64,000 nt of DNA from Allomuricauda sp. ARW1Y1 (lineage in GTDB: Bacteria; Bacteroidota; Bacteroidia; Flavobacteriales; Flavobacteriaceae). The notes under the pieces were generated by a model. That model saw only the letters and a program-made list of their open reading frames with translations. It was not told where the DNA came from and did no database searches. The stretch covers positions 62,001 to 126,000 of the forward strand of contig NZ_JACBZU010000004.1 in the NCBI RefSeq assembly GCF_013407935.1. The letters run 5' to 3'. Shown here one piece after another: positions 49,515 through 57,779 of this stretch; the stretch's first letter is position 1; each line of letters opens with the position of its first letter. Made by a program: the position numbers and the translations under genes.

Positions 49515-50033
49515 TTATTCTCTTTCAGATAGGGTTTTAAGGATACCTGCCAATTTACCACCTCCGGACTTAAGACCAGAAATAACGTTCTTGGCGGGAG
49601 ATTGCAACAATCCGATGATATCCCCGATAACTTCCTCTTTGGACTTGATTTCAACAAGTGCATCAAGGTAATTATCCCCGATGTAGATGGCCTCTTCAAT
49701 GAAGGCGCCTTTCAATACGGGCTTATCTGATTTTTTTCTAAAGTTCTTGATAAGTTTCGCAGGTGCGTTCCCGGTTTCTGACAACATCAAAGATGTATTG
49801 CCTTTCAATACTTCGGGAAGTTCACCAAATTCCTTATCAGAAGCTTCCATTGCTTTTGCAAGCAAGGTGTTCTTTACGACCGCAAGCTTAATGTTCGCCT
49901 TAAAACACGCCCTTCTCAAGTTGGAGGTGTCCACGGCATTCAATCCTGATATATCCGCCAAGTAAATGTTCGGATTATCGGCCAACTGTGCAGTCAAGTC
50001 TTTTATTACTGTTGCTTTTTCTTCTCTTGTCAT
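49515..50033 (-). CDS. rplJ: 50S ribosomal protein L10
   Basis: The 172 aa stalk base protein binds 23S rRNA and L7/L12. It starts MTREEKATVIKDLTAQL and shows the L10 pattern VDTSNLRRACFKANIKLAVVKNTLLAKA. In other bacteria L10 with L7/L12 autoregulates this operon; no leader hairpin was analysed here. Confidence 0.96.
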   Translation of the reverse strand: MTREEKATVIKDLTAQLADNPNIYLADISGLNAVDTSNLRRACFKANIKLAVVKNTLLAKAMEASDKEFGELPEVLKGNTSLMLSETGNAPAKLIKNFRKKSDKPVLKGAFIEEAIYIGDNYLDALVEIKSKEEVIGDIIGLLQSPAKNVISGLKSGGGKLAGILKTLSERE

Positions 50034-50056
50034 AGTTAAAAAAATTGAACTACCAG

Positions 50057-50749
50057 TTATTGAACTGCTTTTGGATCTAATTGAACACTAGGACTCATGG
50101 TACTGGACAAGTAAATACTCTTCATGTACACACCTTTTGCAGCAGAAGGCTTCATTTTGATAAGGGTGTCGATCAACTCCCTCGCATTTCCTGCGATTTT
50201 GTCCGCAGAGAATGAAGCTTTTCCGATTGCAGCGTGTACAATTCCGGTTTTGTCCACTTTAAAGTCTATCTTACCGGCCTTCACATCAGATACCGCTTTT
50301 GCAACATCCATAGTTACTGTTCCGGTCTTTGGATTGGGCATTAAGCCCCTTGGCCCCAAAATTCTACCTAGTGGTCCCAATTTACCCATAACGCTTGGCA
50401 TGGTGATAATCACATCAACATCGGTCCAACCGTTTTTGATTTTCTCCAAATATTCGTCCAATCCTACAAAGTCAGCACCAGCTTCTTTGGCCTCTGCTTC
50501 TTTGTCTGGAGTCACCAATGCCAAAACTTTTACGTCCTTACCTGTTCCGTGGGGAAGGGTAACAACACCACGCACCATTTGGTTGGCTTTTCTTGGGTCT
50601 ACGCCCAAACGAACTGCCAAATCAATGGAAGCGTCAAATTTTACATTGGTTATTTCTTTTACTAAAGCTGATGCCTCTTCCAAAGTATAGAGCTTATTCT
50701 TGTCTATCTTGGCGTGGGCCTCTTTCTGCTTTTTAGTCAATTTTGCCAT
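50057..50749 (-). CDS. rplA: 50S ribosomal protein L1
   Basis: The 230 aa protein binds 23S rRNA near the E site. It shows the L1 signature [22 protein letters not shown] and the conserved N-terminal [21 protein letters not shown]. It is also an autoregulatory RNA-binding protein of the L11 operon in other bacteria. It is 20 bases after rplK. Confidence 0.97.
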   Translation of the reverse strand: MAKLTKKQKEAHAKIDKNKLYTLEEASALVKEITNVKFDASIDLAVRLGVDPRKANQMVRGVVTLPHGTGKDVKVLALVTPDKEAEAKEAGADFVGLDEYLEKIKNGWTDVDVIITMPSVMGKLGPLGRILGPRGLMPNPKTGTVTMDVAKAVSDVKAGKIDFKVDKTGIVHAAIGKASFSADKIAGNARELIDTLIKMKPSAAKGVYMKSIYLSSTMSPSVQLDPKAVQ

Positions 50750-50769
50750 TTCTTAATTGCTTTCAGATT

Positions 50770-51207
50770 TTAAAAAGGTCTTGTTCCGGCTATTTTCAGA
50801 CCCATAGATCTTGCAGTACCTGCAACCATACTCATTGCAGACTCCACGGTAAAGGCATTCAAATCCGCCATTTTGTCTTCGGCGATTGCTTTTACTTGAT
50901 CCCAGGTTACCGAACCATTCTTAACCCTGTTAGGTTCTCCCGATCCTTTTTTAATCTTGGCTGCTTCCATCAATTGAACTGCCGCAGGTGGTGTTTTTAC
51001 AACAAACTCGAAAGATTTGTCTTTGTAAACGGTGATAACAACAGGTAAAACTTTACCCTGTTTGTCCTGTGTACGCGCATTAAACTGCTTACAGAACTCC
51101 ATGATGTTAACACCAGCAGCACCTAAGGCGGGTCCAACCGGTGGCGATGGGTTCGCAGCACCTCCCCTAACTTGTAATTTAACTACCTTATCTACTTCTT
51201 TTGCCAT
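50770..51207 (-). CDS. rplK: 50S ribosomal protein L11
   Basis: The 145 aa protein has the N-terminal [20 protein letters not shown] segment that contacts the GTPase-associated centre, and the C-terminal rRNA-binding domain with [22 protein letters not shown]. It follows nusG after 67 bases. Confidence 0.97.
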   Translation of the reverse strand: MAKEVDKVVKLQVRGGAANPSPPVGPALGAAGVNIMEFCKQFNARTQDKQGKVLPVVITVYKDKSFEFVVKTPPAAVQLMEAAKIKKGSGEPNRVKNGSVTWDQVKAIAEDKMADLNAFTVESAMSMVAGTARSMGLKIAGTRPF

Positions 51208-51274
51208 TGTTTCTAATTAAATTTAAAGTGTGTCAATTGGAAGCAACACAGCTTTATATATGTAACAGCTCTTG

Positions 51275-51826
51275 TTATACTTTTTCTACTTGCATATAGC
51301 TGAGCTCCAATGGTGTCTTTCTTCCGAAAATCTTCACCATTACCTCTAGCTTACGCTTTTCCTCGTTGATTTTTTCCACGGTTCCATTGAATCCGTTGAA
51401 AGGTCCATCGATTACCTTGACCGTTTCGCCCAATACAAATGGGATTGCAACATTGTCCGTATTCACGGCCAATTCATCCACCTTACCAAGCATACGGTTT
51501 ACTTCTGACTTTCTTAGCGGAATGGGGTCACCCCCTTTAACTTCGCCCAAAAAACCGATTACATTGGTTATGGAACGAATAATGTGGACCATTTCACCGC
51601 CAAGATTGGCCTTGATCATAATATATCCTGGAAAGTAAACCCTTTCTTTATTGATTTTCTTTCCATTTCTGATCTGAACAACTTTTTCGGTAGGCACCAG
51701 AACTTCATCAAGATAGTCGCCAAAACCGGCTCGCTCTACCTCGCTTTCAATATAGCCCTTGATCTTGTTCTCTTGACCACTGACCGCTCTTACTACATAC
51801 CATTTTTTCTCCAGAACCTCAGACAT
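51275..51826 (-). CDS. nusG: Transcription termination/antitermination protein NusG
   Basis: The 183 aa protein has the NGN domain (WYVVRAVSGQENKIKGYIE; FPGYIMIKANLGGEM) and a C-terminal KOW domain (VIDGPFNGFNGTVEKINEEKRKLEV; about residues 132-180). It couples RNA polymerase to elongation control. It lies 12 bases after secE. Confidence 0.96.
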   Translation of the reverse strand: MSEVLEKKWYVVRAVSGQENKIKGYIESEVERAGFGDYLDEVLVPTEKVVQIRNGKKINKERVYFPGYIMIKANLGGEMVHIIRSITNVIGFLGEVKGGDPIPLRKSEVNRMLGKVDELAVNTDNVAIPFVLGETVKVIDGPFNGFNGTVEKINEEKRKLEVMVKIFGRKTPLELSYMQVEKV

Positions 51827-51838
51827 ATCGACCGATCT

Positions 51839-52027
51839 TTACCCTATTAATTTTTCAAAATACAATGTGATCAAATTACTGAACAAGGAATCCACTCCCC
51901 AAGTTGCCAACGCAAACAAGATGGAAAATACAGCTACGATTACCATTAGGTTGGAGGCTTTACCTCTTTCCAACCAGGTAACATTGTTCTTCAATTCTTC
52001 AAATGATTCCTTTATGTAAGTGACCAT
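51839..52027 (-). CDS. secE: Preprotein translocase subunit SecE
   Basis: The 62 aa protein consists of a short amphipathic N-terminal helix (YIKESFEELKNNVTWLERGKA) and one membrane helix (about residues 29-52). This is the minimal SecE form of the SecYEG channel. It starts just upstream of nusG, as in most bacteria. Confidence 0.93.
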   Translation of the reverse strand: MVTYIKESFEELKNNVTWLERGKASNLMVIVAVFSILFALATWGVDSLFSNLITLYFEKLIG

Positions 52028-52049
52028 GATCTATGTATTTTGCTTGCAT

Positions 52050-52084
52050 GCTTCGACTGTGCTCAGCACAAGCTCCGGAGAGCT
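52050..52084. repeat. Partial palindromic repeat fragment
   Basis: TTCGACTGTGCTCAG resembles the inner arm of the element at 40307-40440 (TTCGACTGCGCTCA). An AGCTC-CGGA-GAGCT hairpin (52071-52084) follows. It lies between secE and tRNA-Trp. Confidence 0.5.
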
Positions 52085-52118
52085 GTTTACCTTATCATGC
52101 TAATGTCTTTAACTTTTG

Positions 52119-52191
52119 CACGGGAGGAGAGACTCGAACTCCCGACACCTGGTTTTGGAGACCAGTGCTCTACCAACTGAGCTACACCCGT
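52119..52191 (-). tRNA. tRNA-Trp (anticodon CCA)
   Basis: The 73-base cloverleaf has acceptor ACGGGTG/CTCCCGT (one U-U mismatch at pair 6-67), the D arm TAGCTCAGTTGG, anticodon loop CTCCAAA and T arm GGGAG-TTCGAGT-CTCTC. CCA is not encoded. It sits between tuf and secE. Confidence 0.95.
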
Positions 52192-52199
52192 TTATATTT

Positions 52200-52242
52200 A
52201 CACTGAAAGGTATCCCGAAGAAATCGGGACACCCTTGAGTGC
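52200..52242. repeat. Long imperfect palindrome between tuf and tRNA-Trp
   Basis: Arms 52200-52218 and 52224-52242 pair over 19 positions with four mismatches (three of which can be wobble), with core TCCCGA/TCGGGA and a 5-base loop. It may protect or process the tuf-tRNA-Trp transcript, or be an interspersed palindrome. Confidence 0.65.
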
Positions 52243-52262
52243 AATTTTATAGTAATCGAATC

Positions 52263-53450
52263 TTAATCTAGAATCTCGGTAACCTGACCAGCACCTACCG
52301 TTCTACCACCTTCACGGATAGCGAAACGTAGACCTACGCTCAATGCGATAGGCTGAATCAAATCAACAGTGATTGTCAAGTTATCTCCAGGCATTACCAT
52401 TTCAACACCATCAGGCAAGTTAATATTACCTGTTACGTCAGTTGTACGAACGTAGAACTGAGGACGGTAGTTATTGTGGAATGGAGTGTGACGTCCACCT
52501 TCTTCTTTTTTCAAGATATACACCTCTGCTTTGAATTTTGCGTGAGGCTTAACAGAACCTGGCTTACAGATTACCATTCCTCTTTTGATATCGGATTTCT
52601 CGATACCTCTCAAAAGAAGACCTACGTTATCTCCAGCTTCTCCTCTATCCAAAATCTTACGGAACATCTCAACACCAGTAATGGTAGAAGACAATTTCTC
52701 AGCACCCATACCAATGATATCTACAGGGTCACCTGTGTTGGCAACACCAGTTTCAATACGACCAGTAGCTACGGTACCACGACCAGTAATGGTGAATACA
52801 TCTTCGATTGGCATCAGGAATGGCTTATCAACCTCACGTGTTGGCTCCTCGATCCAAGAATCAACCGCATCCATCAATTCCATTACAGTGTCAACCCATT
52901 TTTGCTCTCCGTTCAAAGCACCAAGTGCAGAACCAGAGATTACAGGTCCGTTGTCACCATCGTACTCATAGAAAGAAAGCAATTCCCTTACTTCCATTTC
53001 AACAAGCTCCAATAGCTCCTCATCGTCCACCATATCAACTTTGTTCAAGAAAACAACGATACGTGGAATACCTACCTGACGACCCAAAAGGATGTGCTCA
53101 CGAGTTTGTGGCATTGGACCATCTGTTGCGGCAACCACCAAAATAGCACCGTCCATCTGGGCAGCACCTGTAACCATGTTCTTTACGTAATCCGCGTGAC
53201 CAGGACAGTCAACGTGAGCGTAGTGACGGTTAGCAGTTTGGTACTCAACGTGTGAAGTGTTGATAGTAATACCTCTTTCTTTTTCTTCTGGCGCGTTGTC
53301 GATGGAGTCAAAGCTTCTAAGCTCAGACAAACCAGCGTTTGCCAATACAGTGGTAATAGCAGCAGTCAATGTTGTTTTACCGTGATCCACGTGTCCAATG
53401 GTACCAATATTTAAGTGGGGTTTGGAACGATCAAAAGTTTCCTTTGCCAT
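52263..53450 (-). CDS. tuf: Elongation factor Tu
   Basis: The 395 aa GTPase delivers aminoacyl-tRNA to the ribosome. It shows G1 [11 protein letters not shown]3 DCPGHADY, G4 NKVD and the conserved switch [13 protein letters not shown]. It is preceded by four tRNA genes and followed by tRNA-Trp-secE-nusG, and is the only tuf in the window. Confidence 0.98.
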   Translation of the reverse strand: MAKETFDRSKPHLNIGTIGHVDHGKTTLTAAITTVLANAGLSELRSFDSIDNAPEEKERGITINTSHVEYQTANRHYAHVDCPGHADYVKNMVTGAAQMDGAILVVAATDGPMPQTREHILLGRQVGIPRIVVFLNKVDMVDDEELLELVEMEVRELLSFYEYDGDNGPVISGSALGALNGEQKWVDTVMELMDAVDSWIEEPTREVDKPFLMPIEDVFTITGRGTVATGRIETGVANTGDPVDIIGMGAEKLSSTITGVEMFRKILDRGEAGDNVGLLLRGIEKSDIKRGMVICKPGSVKPHAKFKAEVYILKKEEGGRHTPFHNNYRPQFYVRTTDVTGNINLPDGVEMVMPGDNLTITVDLIQPIALSVGLRFAIREGGRTVGAGQVTEILD

Positions 53451-53498
53451 TTTAAAATAATTTTAATCTTAGTTTATATTAGTGTACAAATCGTTTTG

Positions 53499-53570
53499 AG
53501 CCAATGAGGGGATTTGAACCCCTGACCTCTTCCTTACCAAGGAAACGCTCTACCCCTGAGCTACACCGGC
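53499..53570 (-). tRNA. tRNA-Thr (anticodon GGT)
   Basis: The 72-base cloverleaf has acceptor GCCGGTG/CATTGGC (including G-U pairs), anticodon loop TTGGTAA and a T arm with TTCAAAT. It is the tRNA nearest to tuf. Confidence 0.95.
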
Positions 53571-53660
53571 CTATGGGTTATCAGGTTTAGAGTTTAAAAG
53601 TTACAAGTCTAGCTCGTTAAAACTTCAACCTTCGTCTTGAAACCGCAGTTTCAAATTTAG

Positions 53661-53733
53661 AGCGGGAGACCGGGTTCGAACCGGCGACATTCAGCTTGGA
53701 AGGCTGACGCTCTACCAACTGAGCTACTCCCGC
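53661..53733 (-). tRNA. tRNA-Gly (anticodon TCC)
   Basis: The 73-base cloverleaf has acceptor GCGGGAG/CTCCCGC, anticodon stem TCAGC/GCTGA, loop CTTCCAA and a T arm with TTCGAAC. Confidence 0.96.
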
Positions 53734-53812
53734 ATTTTTTTTGGGCCTAAACCCAAACATTCCATTATTTCAAAAAACCTTTTATCCCAATTGTTCCGAC
53801 GAACAATCTTTG

Positions 53813-53895
53813 TGGGGGGAGCAGGATTCGAACCTGCGAAGGTAAAAACCAACAGATTTACAGTCTGTCCTCGTTGGCCGCTTGAGTATCCCCCC
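53813..53895 (-). tRNA. tRNA-Tyr (anticodon GTA)
   Basis: The 83-base tRNA has acceptor GGGGGGA/TCCCCCC, anticodon loop CTGTAAA and a long variable arm as expected for bacterial tRNA-Tyr. Confidence 0.96.
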
Positions 53896-53917
53896 GCCTT
53901 ATTTTCAGTAATTTACG

Positions 53918-53991
53918 AGCCGATAGAGGGACTCGAACCCACGACCTGCTGATTACAAATCAGCTGCTCTAGCCAGCTGAGCTATATCGGC
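53918..53991 (-). tRNA. tRNA-Thr (anticodon TGT)
   Basis: The 74-base cloverleaf has acceptor GCCGATA/TATCGGC, anticodon stem GCTGA/TCAGC, loop TTTGTAA and a T arm with TTCGAGT. It is the first tRNA of the cluster in transcription order. Confidence 0.96.
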
Positions 53992-54013
53992 ATTTCACCG
54001 CTTTTTATTCACT

Positions 54014-54040
54014 AAAAAAGCCCGCTATTTCTAACGGACT
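54014..54040 (-). terminator. Terminator downstream of hpf, overlapping the tRNA-tuf transcription start
   Basis: The stem AGTCCG/CGGGCT on the minus strand (54040-54035 with 54024-54019, 10-base loop) is followed by six U residues (54019-54014). It lies 52 bases after the hpf stop codon. The predicted start of the tRNA-tuf transcript falls inside its first arm. Confidence 0.65.
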
Positions 54041-54041
54041 G

Positions 54042-54070
54042 CAAATGTATATATTTATATTTTAATTCAA
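54042..54070 (-). promoter_or_regulatory. Sigma-A promoter of the tRNA-tuf operon
   Basis: On the minus strand TTG (54070-54068) is followed after 18 bases by TACATTTG (54049-54042). This is an exact fit to the flavobacterial TTG-N17-23-TAnnTTTG consensus. It is the best-formed promoter in the window. Confidence 0.8.
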
Positions 54071-54092
54071 AATAAATTTTGAAAAATTTTCG

Positions 54093-54395
54093 TCAGGCGT
54101 TCGCCCTCATCTTTTCCTTCTTTTTCACCAATTGTCTTTCCAAGGAACTACAGGCGGAATCCACAGCCTCCTCAAAGGACTTGCATTGTTTTTTGACCAT
54201 GATTTTATCCCTGGGGATGAACACCATGATTTCCACAATCTTATTTTCTTTTGCACTTGTGTTTTCCACTTTGAGATACACATCCGATTCAATGACCTTG
54301 TCATAGAACAATTCCATCTTGTCCATTCGCTTTTGGATAAAGTCAATGAGTTTACCATCAGCTGTAAAATTTACCGATTGTGCGTTTACTTTCAT
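54093..54395 (-). CDS. hpf: Ribosome hibernation promoting factor, short form
   Basis: The 100 aa protein matches the HPF/RaiA (YfiA) N-terminal domain: MKVNAQSVNFTADGKLIDFIQKRMDKMELFYDKVIESDVYLKVE, with a basic C-terminal end KKKEKMRANA. It binds the decoding region of the 30S subunit to inactivate idle ribosomes. It is the short form without a dimerisation domain. It lies 54 bases after xerC on the same strand. Confidence 0.92.
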   Translation of the reverse strand: MKVNAQSVNFTADGKLIDFIQKRMDKMELFYDKVIESDVYLKVENTSAKENKIVEIMVFIPRDKIMVKKQCKSFEEAVDSACSSLERQLVKKKEKMRANA

Positions 54396-54412
54396 AAGAC
54401 GACGTTTTTAGT

Positions 54413-54427
54413 ACTGTCCGGGACAGT
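54413..54427. promoter_or_regulatory. Perfect palindrome ACTGTCC-G-GGACAGT upstream of hpf
   Basis: The 15-base perfect palindrome lies in the 54-base xerC-hpf gap. It has no downstream U-run, so an operator is more likely than a terminator. The binding protein is unknown. Confidence 0.35.
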
Positions 54428-54449
54428 GAAGTTAAACAATACAAGAATG

Positions 54450-55340
54450 CTACTTCTTGTTTCTTGGATGGGCCTTCTGGTGTACCTTCTTGAGTTCGGC
54501 AATACTGTTGTGCGTGTACACTTGCGTAGATGCCAAACTTGAATGACCCAATAGTTCCTTTACGGAATTTAAATCTGCCCCCCTGTTCAGCAAGTGCGTT
54601 GCAAAGGTGTGCCTGAGTATGTGTGGACTCTTTTTTACCTTGGGGGACACCAAACTAAAATACTTATTTATAGTTCGATAAACAAGCGTTTCATAAATTT
54701 TAAGACCTTCTTTTGTTAAAAATAGATACTGCGAATCGACTACCTTTTCCAACTTGGAGCGTTCTTCCAAATAGCTCTTGATTTGCTCCACAGTAGAGGA
54801 CAAGATGGGAACGATACGCTCTTTGTTCCGTTTGCCCAGCACTTTGAGCGCATTACCGGAAAAGTCAATATCCGTCACCTTTAAGTTCACAAGCTCAGCC
54901 CTTCGCATTCCCGTGGCATACAACAGTTCGATGATGAGCTTATCACGGATGCCTTCAAAATCATCTTCAAAAGGAATTTCGGAGAGTACAGTCTCCATCT
55001 CCATTTCAGAAAACGGCACCTCTACCTTTTTGCTTGTCTTGAGCGCTTTGTGCTTGACCAAGGGGGAGACGGAAATGTCACCAACCTTCAACAAAAAACG
55101 GTAGTAGGCCTGAAGTGATGAAATCTTCCTGTTGATACTCCTATTGGAAACTCCCTGCTCCGATAAATGAACGATCCAATTCCTGATCAAGGGGTAAGAA
55201 ACAGTTGCGATATCGTGTTCATCATGCTGCTCCTTGCAGAAACCCGAAAAGCTTTTCAAATCCCTCTCGTACGCCTTGATGGTATGTTGGGAGTAGTTCT
55301 TCTCCAATCTCAAATAGGATATGAAAGCAGACAGCGACAT
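54450..55340 (-). CDS. Tyrosine recombinase XerC/XerD-like
   Basis: The 296 aa protein has an N-terminal SAM-like core-binding domain (about residues 1-85) and a catalytic domain with Arg146 (ATGMRRAEL), Lys170, His240/Arg243 (SPHILRHTFATH), His266 and nucleophile Tyr275 (STQVYTH). This is a full R-K-H-R-H-Y set. It resembles the housekeeping chromosome-dimer resolvases. No dif site was identified in the window. The neighbours are hpf and rpsU, so it is not part of a mobile element. Confidence 0.92.
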   Translation of the reverse strand: MSLSAFISYLRLEKNYSQHTIKAYERDLKSFSGFCKEQHDEHDIATVSYPLIRNWIVHLSEQGVSNRSINRKISSLQAYYRFLLKVGDISVSPLVKHKALKTSKKVEVPFSEMEMETVLSEIPFEDDFEGIRDKLIIELLYATGMRRAELVNLKVTDIDFSGNALKVLGKRNKERIVPILSSTVEQIKSYLEERSKLEKVVDSQYLFLTKEGLKIYETLVYRTINKYFSLVSPKVKKSPHILRHTFATHLLNRGADLNSVKELLGHSSLASTQVYTHNSIAELKKVHQKAHPRNKK

Positions 55341-55381
55341 ATATCAAAGGTAAGGATTCAATAACGTATAGATATAAAACG

Positions 55382-55411
55382 AAAAATCCCGTTCCAATAT
55401 TGGAACGGGAT
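55382..55411 (-). terminator. Terminator after rpsU
   Basis: An 11-bp stem ATCCCGTTCCA/TGGAACGGGAT (55386-55396 with 55101-equivalent arm 55401-55411, loop ATAT) is followed on the minus strand by a U tract. It ends the rpsU transcript before xerC. Confidence 0.9.
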
Positions 55412-55437
55412 GGATATATTTTGTTGAAGCTGTAAGC

Positions 55438-55632
55438 CTATACTTCTTCTTGGTCCCTAAGACCTTGAATGTACTGTGCTTTTTGAATTTGCGCTCTACG
55501 CTCCACAGAAGGTTTGGTGAACTGCTGTCTTGATCTTAACTGACGCATGGTACCTGTTCTGTCGAACTTACGTTTGAAACGCTTCAAAGCTCTATCGATG
55601 TTTTCTCCTTCTTTTACTGGTATAATTAACAT
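55438..55632 (-). CDS. rpsU: 30S ribosomal protein bS21
   Basis: The 64 aa basic protein matches bS21: MLIIPVKEGENIDRALKRFKRKFDRTG. In Bacteroidota ribosomes bS21 helps bury the 16S rRNA 3' end, so most mRNAs are translated without Shine-Dalgarno pairing. This gene is an exception: a perfect SD precedes it (55641-55650). It has its own -7 box and terminator. Confidence 0.95.
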   Translation of the reverse strand: MLIIPVKEGENIDRALKRFKRKFDRTGTMRQLRSRQQFTKPSVERRAQIQKAQYIQGLRDQEEV

Positions 55633-55640
55633 GGGCTACA

Positions 55641-55650
55641 ACCTCCTTTC
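55641..55650 (-). promoter_or_regulatory. Perfect Shine-Dalgarno of rpsU
   Basis: On the minus strand GAAAGGAGGT is followed by an ATG with a 9-base gap after AGGAGG. Almost no other gene in this window has such a site. It may allow bS21-sensitive autoregulation. Confidence 0.9.
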
Positions 55651-55667
55651 TTTAAAATTTTGGTCTG

Positions 55668-55675
55668 CAAATATA
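55668..55675 (-). promoter_or_regulatory. Sigma-A -7 box of rpsU
   Basis: On the minus strand TATATTTG is an exact TAnnTTTG match about 35 bases before the ATG. No TTG lies at the usual distance. Confidence 0.5.
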
Positions 55676-55723
55676 CAAATGAAATTCAATGGGTAAAGAA
55701 ATATTTTACTTTTTTGATTCTTC

Positions 55724-56893
55724 CTACACCATTCGCTTTTTGTACTCCTTTTTATCCACAATGATCTTGGCCAAAATTTCCCTCAAAATTTCCGAGGTAC
55801 CTCCCCCGATGGGACCCAACCTACTGTCGCGGCTCAAACGCGCCATCGGATAATCTTCGATGTAGCCATAACCGCCCAAAAACTGAAGACAATTATAAAT
55901 GACCTCATCGGCCATTTTTGTGGATTTGAGCTTGGAAATGGTAGCCTCTTTCACCACATAGGCACCCTTTTCCATTTGTGCTACGGTAGCGTAATTGAAC
56001 TGTTTGCAAAGCAACATATCGGAATAAAGATCTACCAATCGATGGCGTAGTGCCTGGAATTGATCTATGGTTCTGCCAAAGGCCTCACGCTCGGACATGT
56101 ATTGCAAAGCATAATCCAAGGCAAATTCCGCCCGGGCATGGGCATTTACGCCCATCACCAAACGCTCCAAGGCAAAAGCTTCCATGATGTAGGCAAAACC
56201 TTCGTTCTCCTCTCCCAAGAGATTGGCGGCCGGCACCTCTACATTGTCAAAAGCCAATTCTGCCGTATCCGAAGCACGCCAACCCAGCTTGTTCAGCTTG
56301 TTGGCGGAAACACCTTTGGCATTCCGGTCCATAATGAACATACTGATACCCTTATTTCCGGCATCCTTATCCGTTTTGGCAGCAAGTATGATGTAATCCC
56401 CATACACCCCGTTAGTGATGAAGGTTTTGGAGCCGTTCACAATATAAACGTCCCCATTCTTCTCCGCAGTGGTTCGCATAGCTGCCACGTCACTGCCCCC
56501 AAAAGGTTCAGAAACACCCAAACAACCAATTTTTTCGCCCAATACACTGGGCTCCAAATAAGCGCGCTTTTGCTCGTCGTTGGCCAATTTGTTCAAATAG
56601 GTCATGGCCAAATACTGGTGGGCCCACATGGCCGCGGCAAAACCACCGGAATTTATTTTTTGTAATTCTTCGAGGAAAATAACAGTGTAAAAAAGGTCGA
56701 GGTCCAAACCGGAATACGACTCAGGGGTCATCAAACCAAAATACCCCATTTCGCCAAATTTGTTCCAAATAGCCCTATCTATCTTTCCGGTTTCCTCCCA
56801 TTGTTCTATATGGGGAACTACTTCTTTCTGTAAAAAATCCTTTAAACTTTCGCGGAATAAGTTATGCTCTTCCGTGAAGTACATATCGTTCAT
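55724..56893 (-). CDS. Acyl-CoA dehydrogenase family protein
   Basis: The 389 aa FAD enzyme oxidises an acyl-CoA to the enoyl-CoA. Landmarks are GCLGVSEPFGGSDVAAMRTTAEK (about residues 125-150, substrate/FAD segment), TFITNGVYGDYI and the C-terminal ALRHRLVDLYSDM and LGGYGYIEDYPMARLSRDSR. The catalytic base could not be assigned with certainty by eye. The chain-length preference is not clear; a short/branched or long-chain enzyme is possible. It lies 10 bases after the helix-hairpin-helix gene, so they may be co-transcribed. Confidence 0.93.
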   Translation of the reverse strand: MNDMYFTEEHNLFRESLKDFLQKEVVPHIEQWEETGKIDRAIWNKFGEMGYFGLMTPESYSGLDLDLFYTVIFLEELQKINSGGFAAAMWAHQYLAMTYLNKLANDEQKRAYLEPSVLGEKIGCLGVSEPFGGSDVAAMRTTAEKNGDVYIVNGSKTFITNGVYGDYIILAAKTDKDAGNKGISMFIMDRNAKGVSANKLNKLGWRASDTAELAFDNVEVPAANLLGEENEGFAYIMEAFALERLVMGVNAHARAEFALDYALQYMSEREAFGRTIDQFQALRHRLVDLYSDMLLCKQFNYATVAQMEKGAYVVKEATISKLKSTKMADEVIYNCLQFLGGYGYIEDYPMARLSRDSRLGPIGGGTSEILREILAKIIVDKKEYKKRMV

Positions 56894-56903
56894 AGCAACT
56901 ATT

Positions 56904-57758
56904 TTATAGAGACAAATATAACGCTATTCTATCTAGTTTTTCTGTTGGAAATCCGTCAACCTGACTTAAATCCCCAAACGATGCAAATAAACCATTTTTA
57001 TCTCGATAGGCAACGATATTGAACGCCAAGGTCTTGTTGATGTAAACCAACTGGGACAACTCATCCGAAGTTGCTTTGTTGACATTGATTTTTACCACAG
57101 TGGGAGGGTCTTGCACTTGATATTTCCGTAAAGTCCTTTCCACTACTTCGGGCTGCAAACCGTACACATCGTACAATTGCTCGTTCACCAAAAAGCCGCC
57201 CAACCTATCCCTGAACTTTACAATTCTCTGGGATAAGGTGGCCCCAATACCATATATAGTTTCCAATTCCTCCACTGTAGCCTTGTTAAGGTCCTTGACC
57301 TGGGCCGCAACAGGCTGTTCTGAAACCCACTTTGATTTTGTTTTTGCCTTTCCTGCCCATTCCGGAAATTTGAAATAGGGTGCCATTTGATGCAAAAGGG
57401 AATCGGAGACTTGGGTAACAGCTTGAAATTCTTCCGCAGAATTCACAAAATTGCCCTCTTTTCTAAACGTGGACAGCCTATCCCATTCGGTCGATGACAG
57501 CCCCAAGGTGTATGCCTTGTAATCGGAAATATAATTGGGATTAAAAGGAAAAATCCTTTGGGATGCTTCAAACTGTTGGATTTTAAGGCTATCCAACTTG
57601 GACTGATCCACTGCATTCAGTACAAAATTATTTTTCAGGGGTGCTGGATTTGCTTTAACCAAATAATACAAGCATTGAAGCAGAACCACTATCAGCAATA
57701 AAAAGAAAATCCCACTTCGTTCCTGTTTGTTGAACCTGAAGTGGGATTGTTTTCTCAT
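56904..57758 (-). CDS. Membrane-anchored helix-hairpin-helix (ComEA-like) protein
   Basis: The 284 aa protein has an N-terminal membrane helix (about residues 17-35) with the rest outside. Two ComEA-type helix-hairpin-helix DNA-binding regions follow: DLNKATVEELETIYGIGATLSQRIVKFRDRLGGF (about 170-205) and INVNKATSDELSQLVYINKTLAFNIVAYRDKNGLF (about 230-265). ComEA proteins receive DNA during uptake. Many flavobacteria carry such proteins without a full competence set, so a role in DNA handling is only suggested. Confidence 0.8.
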   Translation of the reverse strand: MRKQSHFRFNKQERSGIFFLLLIVVLLQCLYYLVKANPAPLKNNFVLNAVDQSKLDSLKIQQFEASQRIFPFNPNYISDYKAYTLGLSSTEWDRLSTFRKEGNFVNSAEEFQAVTQVSDSLLHQMAPYFKFPEWAGKAKTKSKWVSEQPVAAQVKDLNKATVEELETIYGIGATLSQRIVKFRDRLGGFLVNEQLYDVYGLQPEVVERTLRKYQVQDPPTVVKINVNKATSDELSQLVYINKTLAFNIVAYRDKNGLFASFGDLSQVDGFPTEKLDRIALYLSL

Positions 57759-57779
57759 TGTATGTTTACACGGAAAGGA

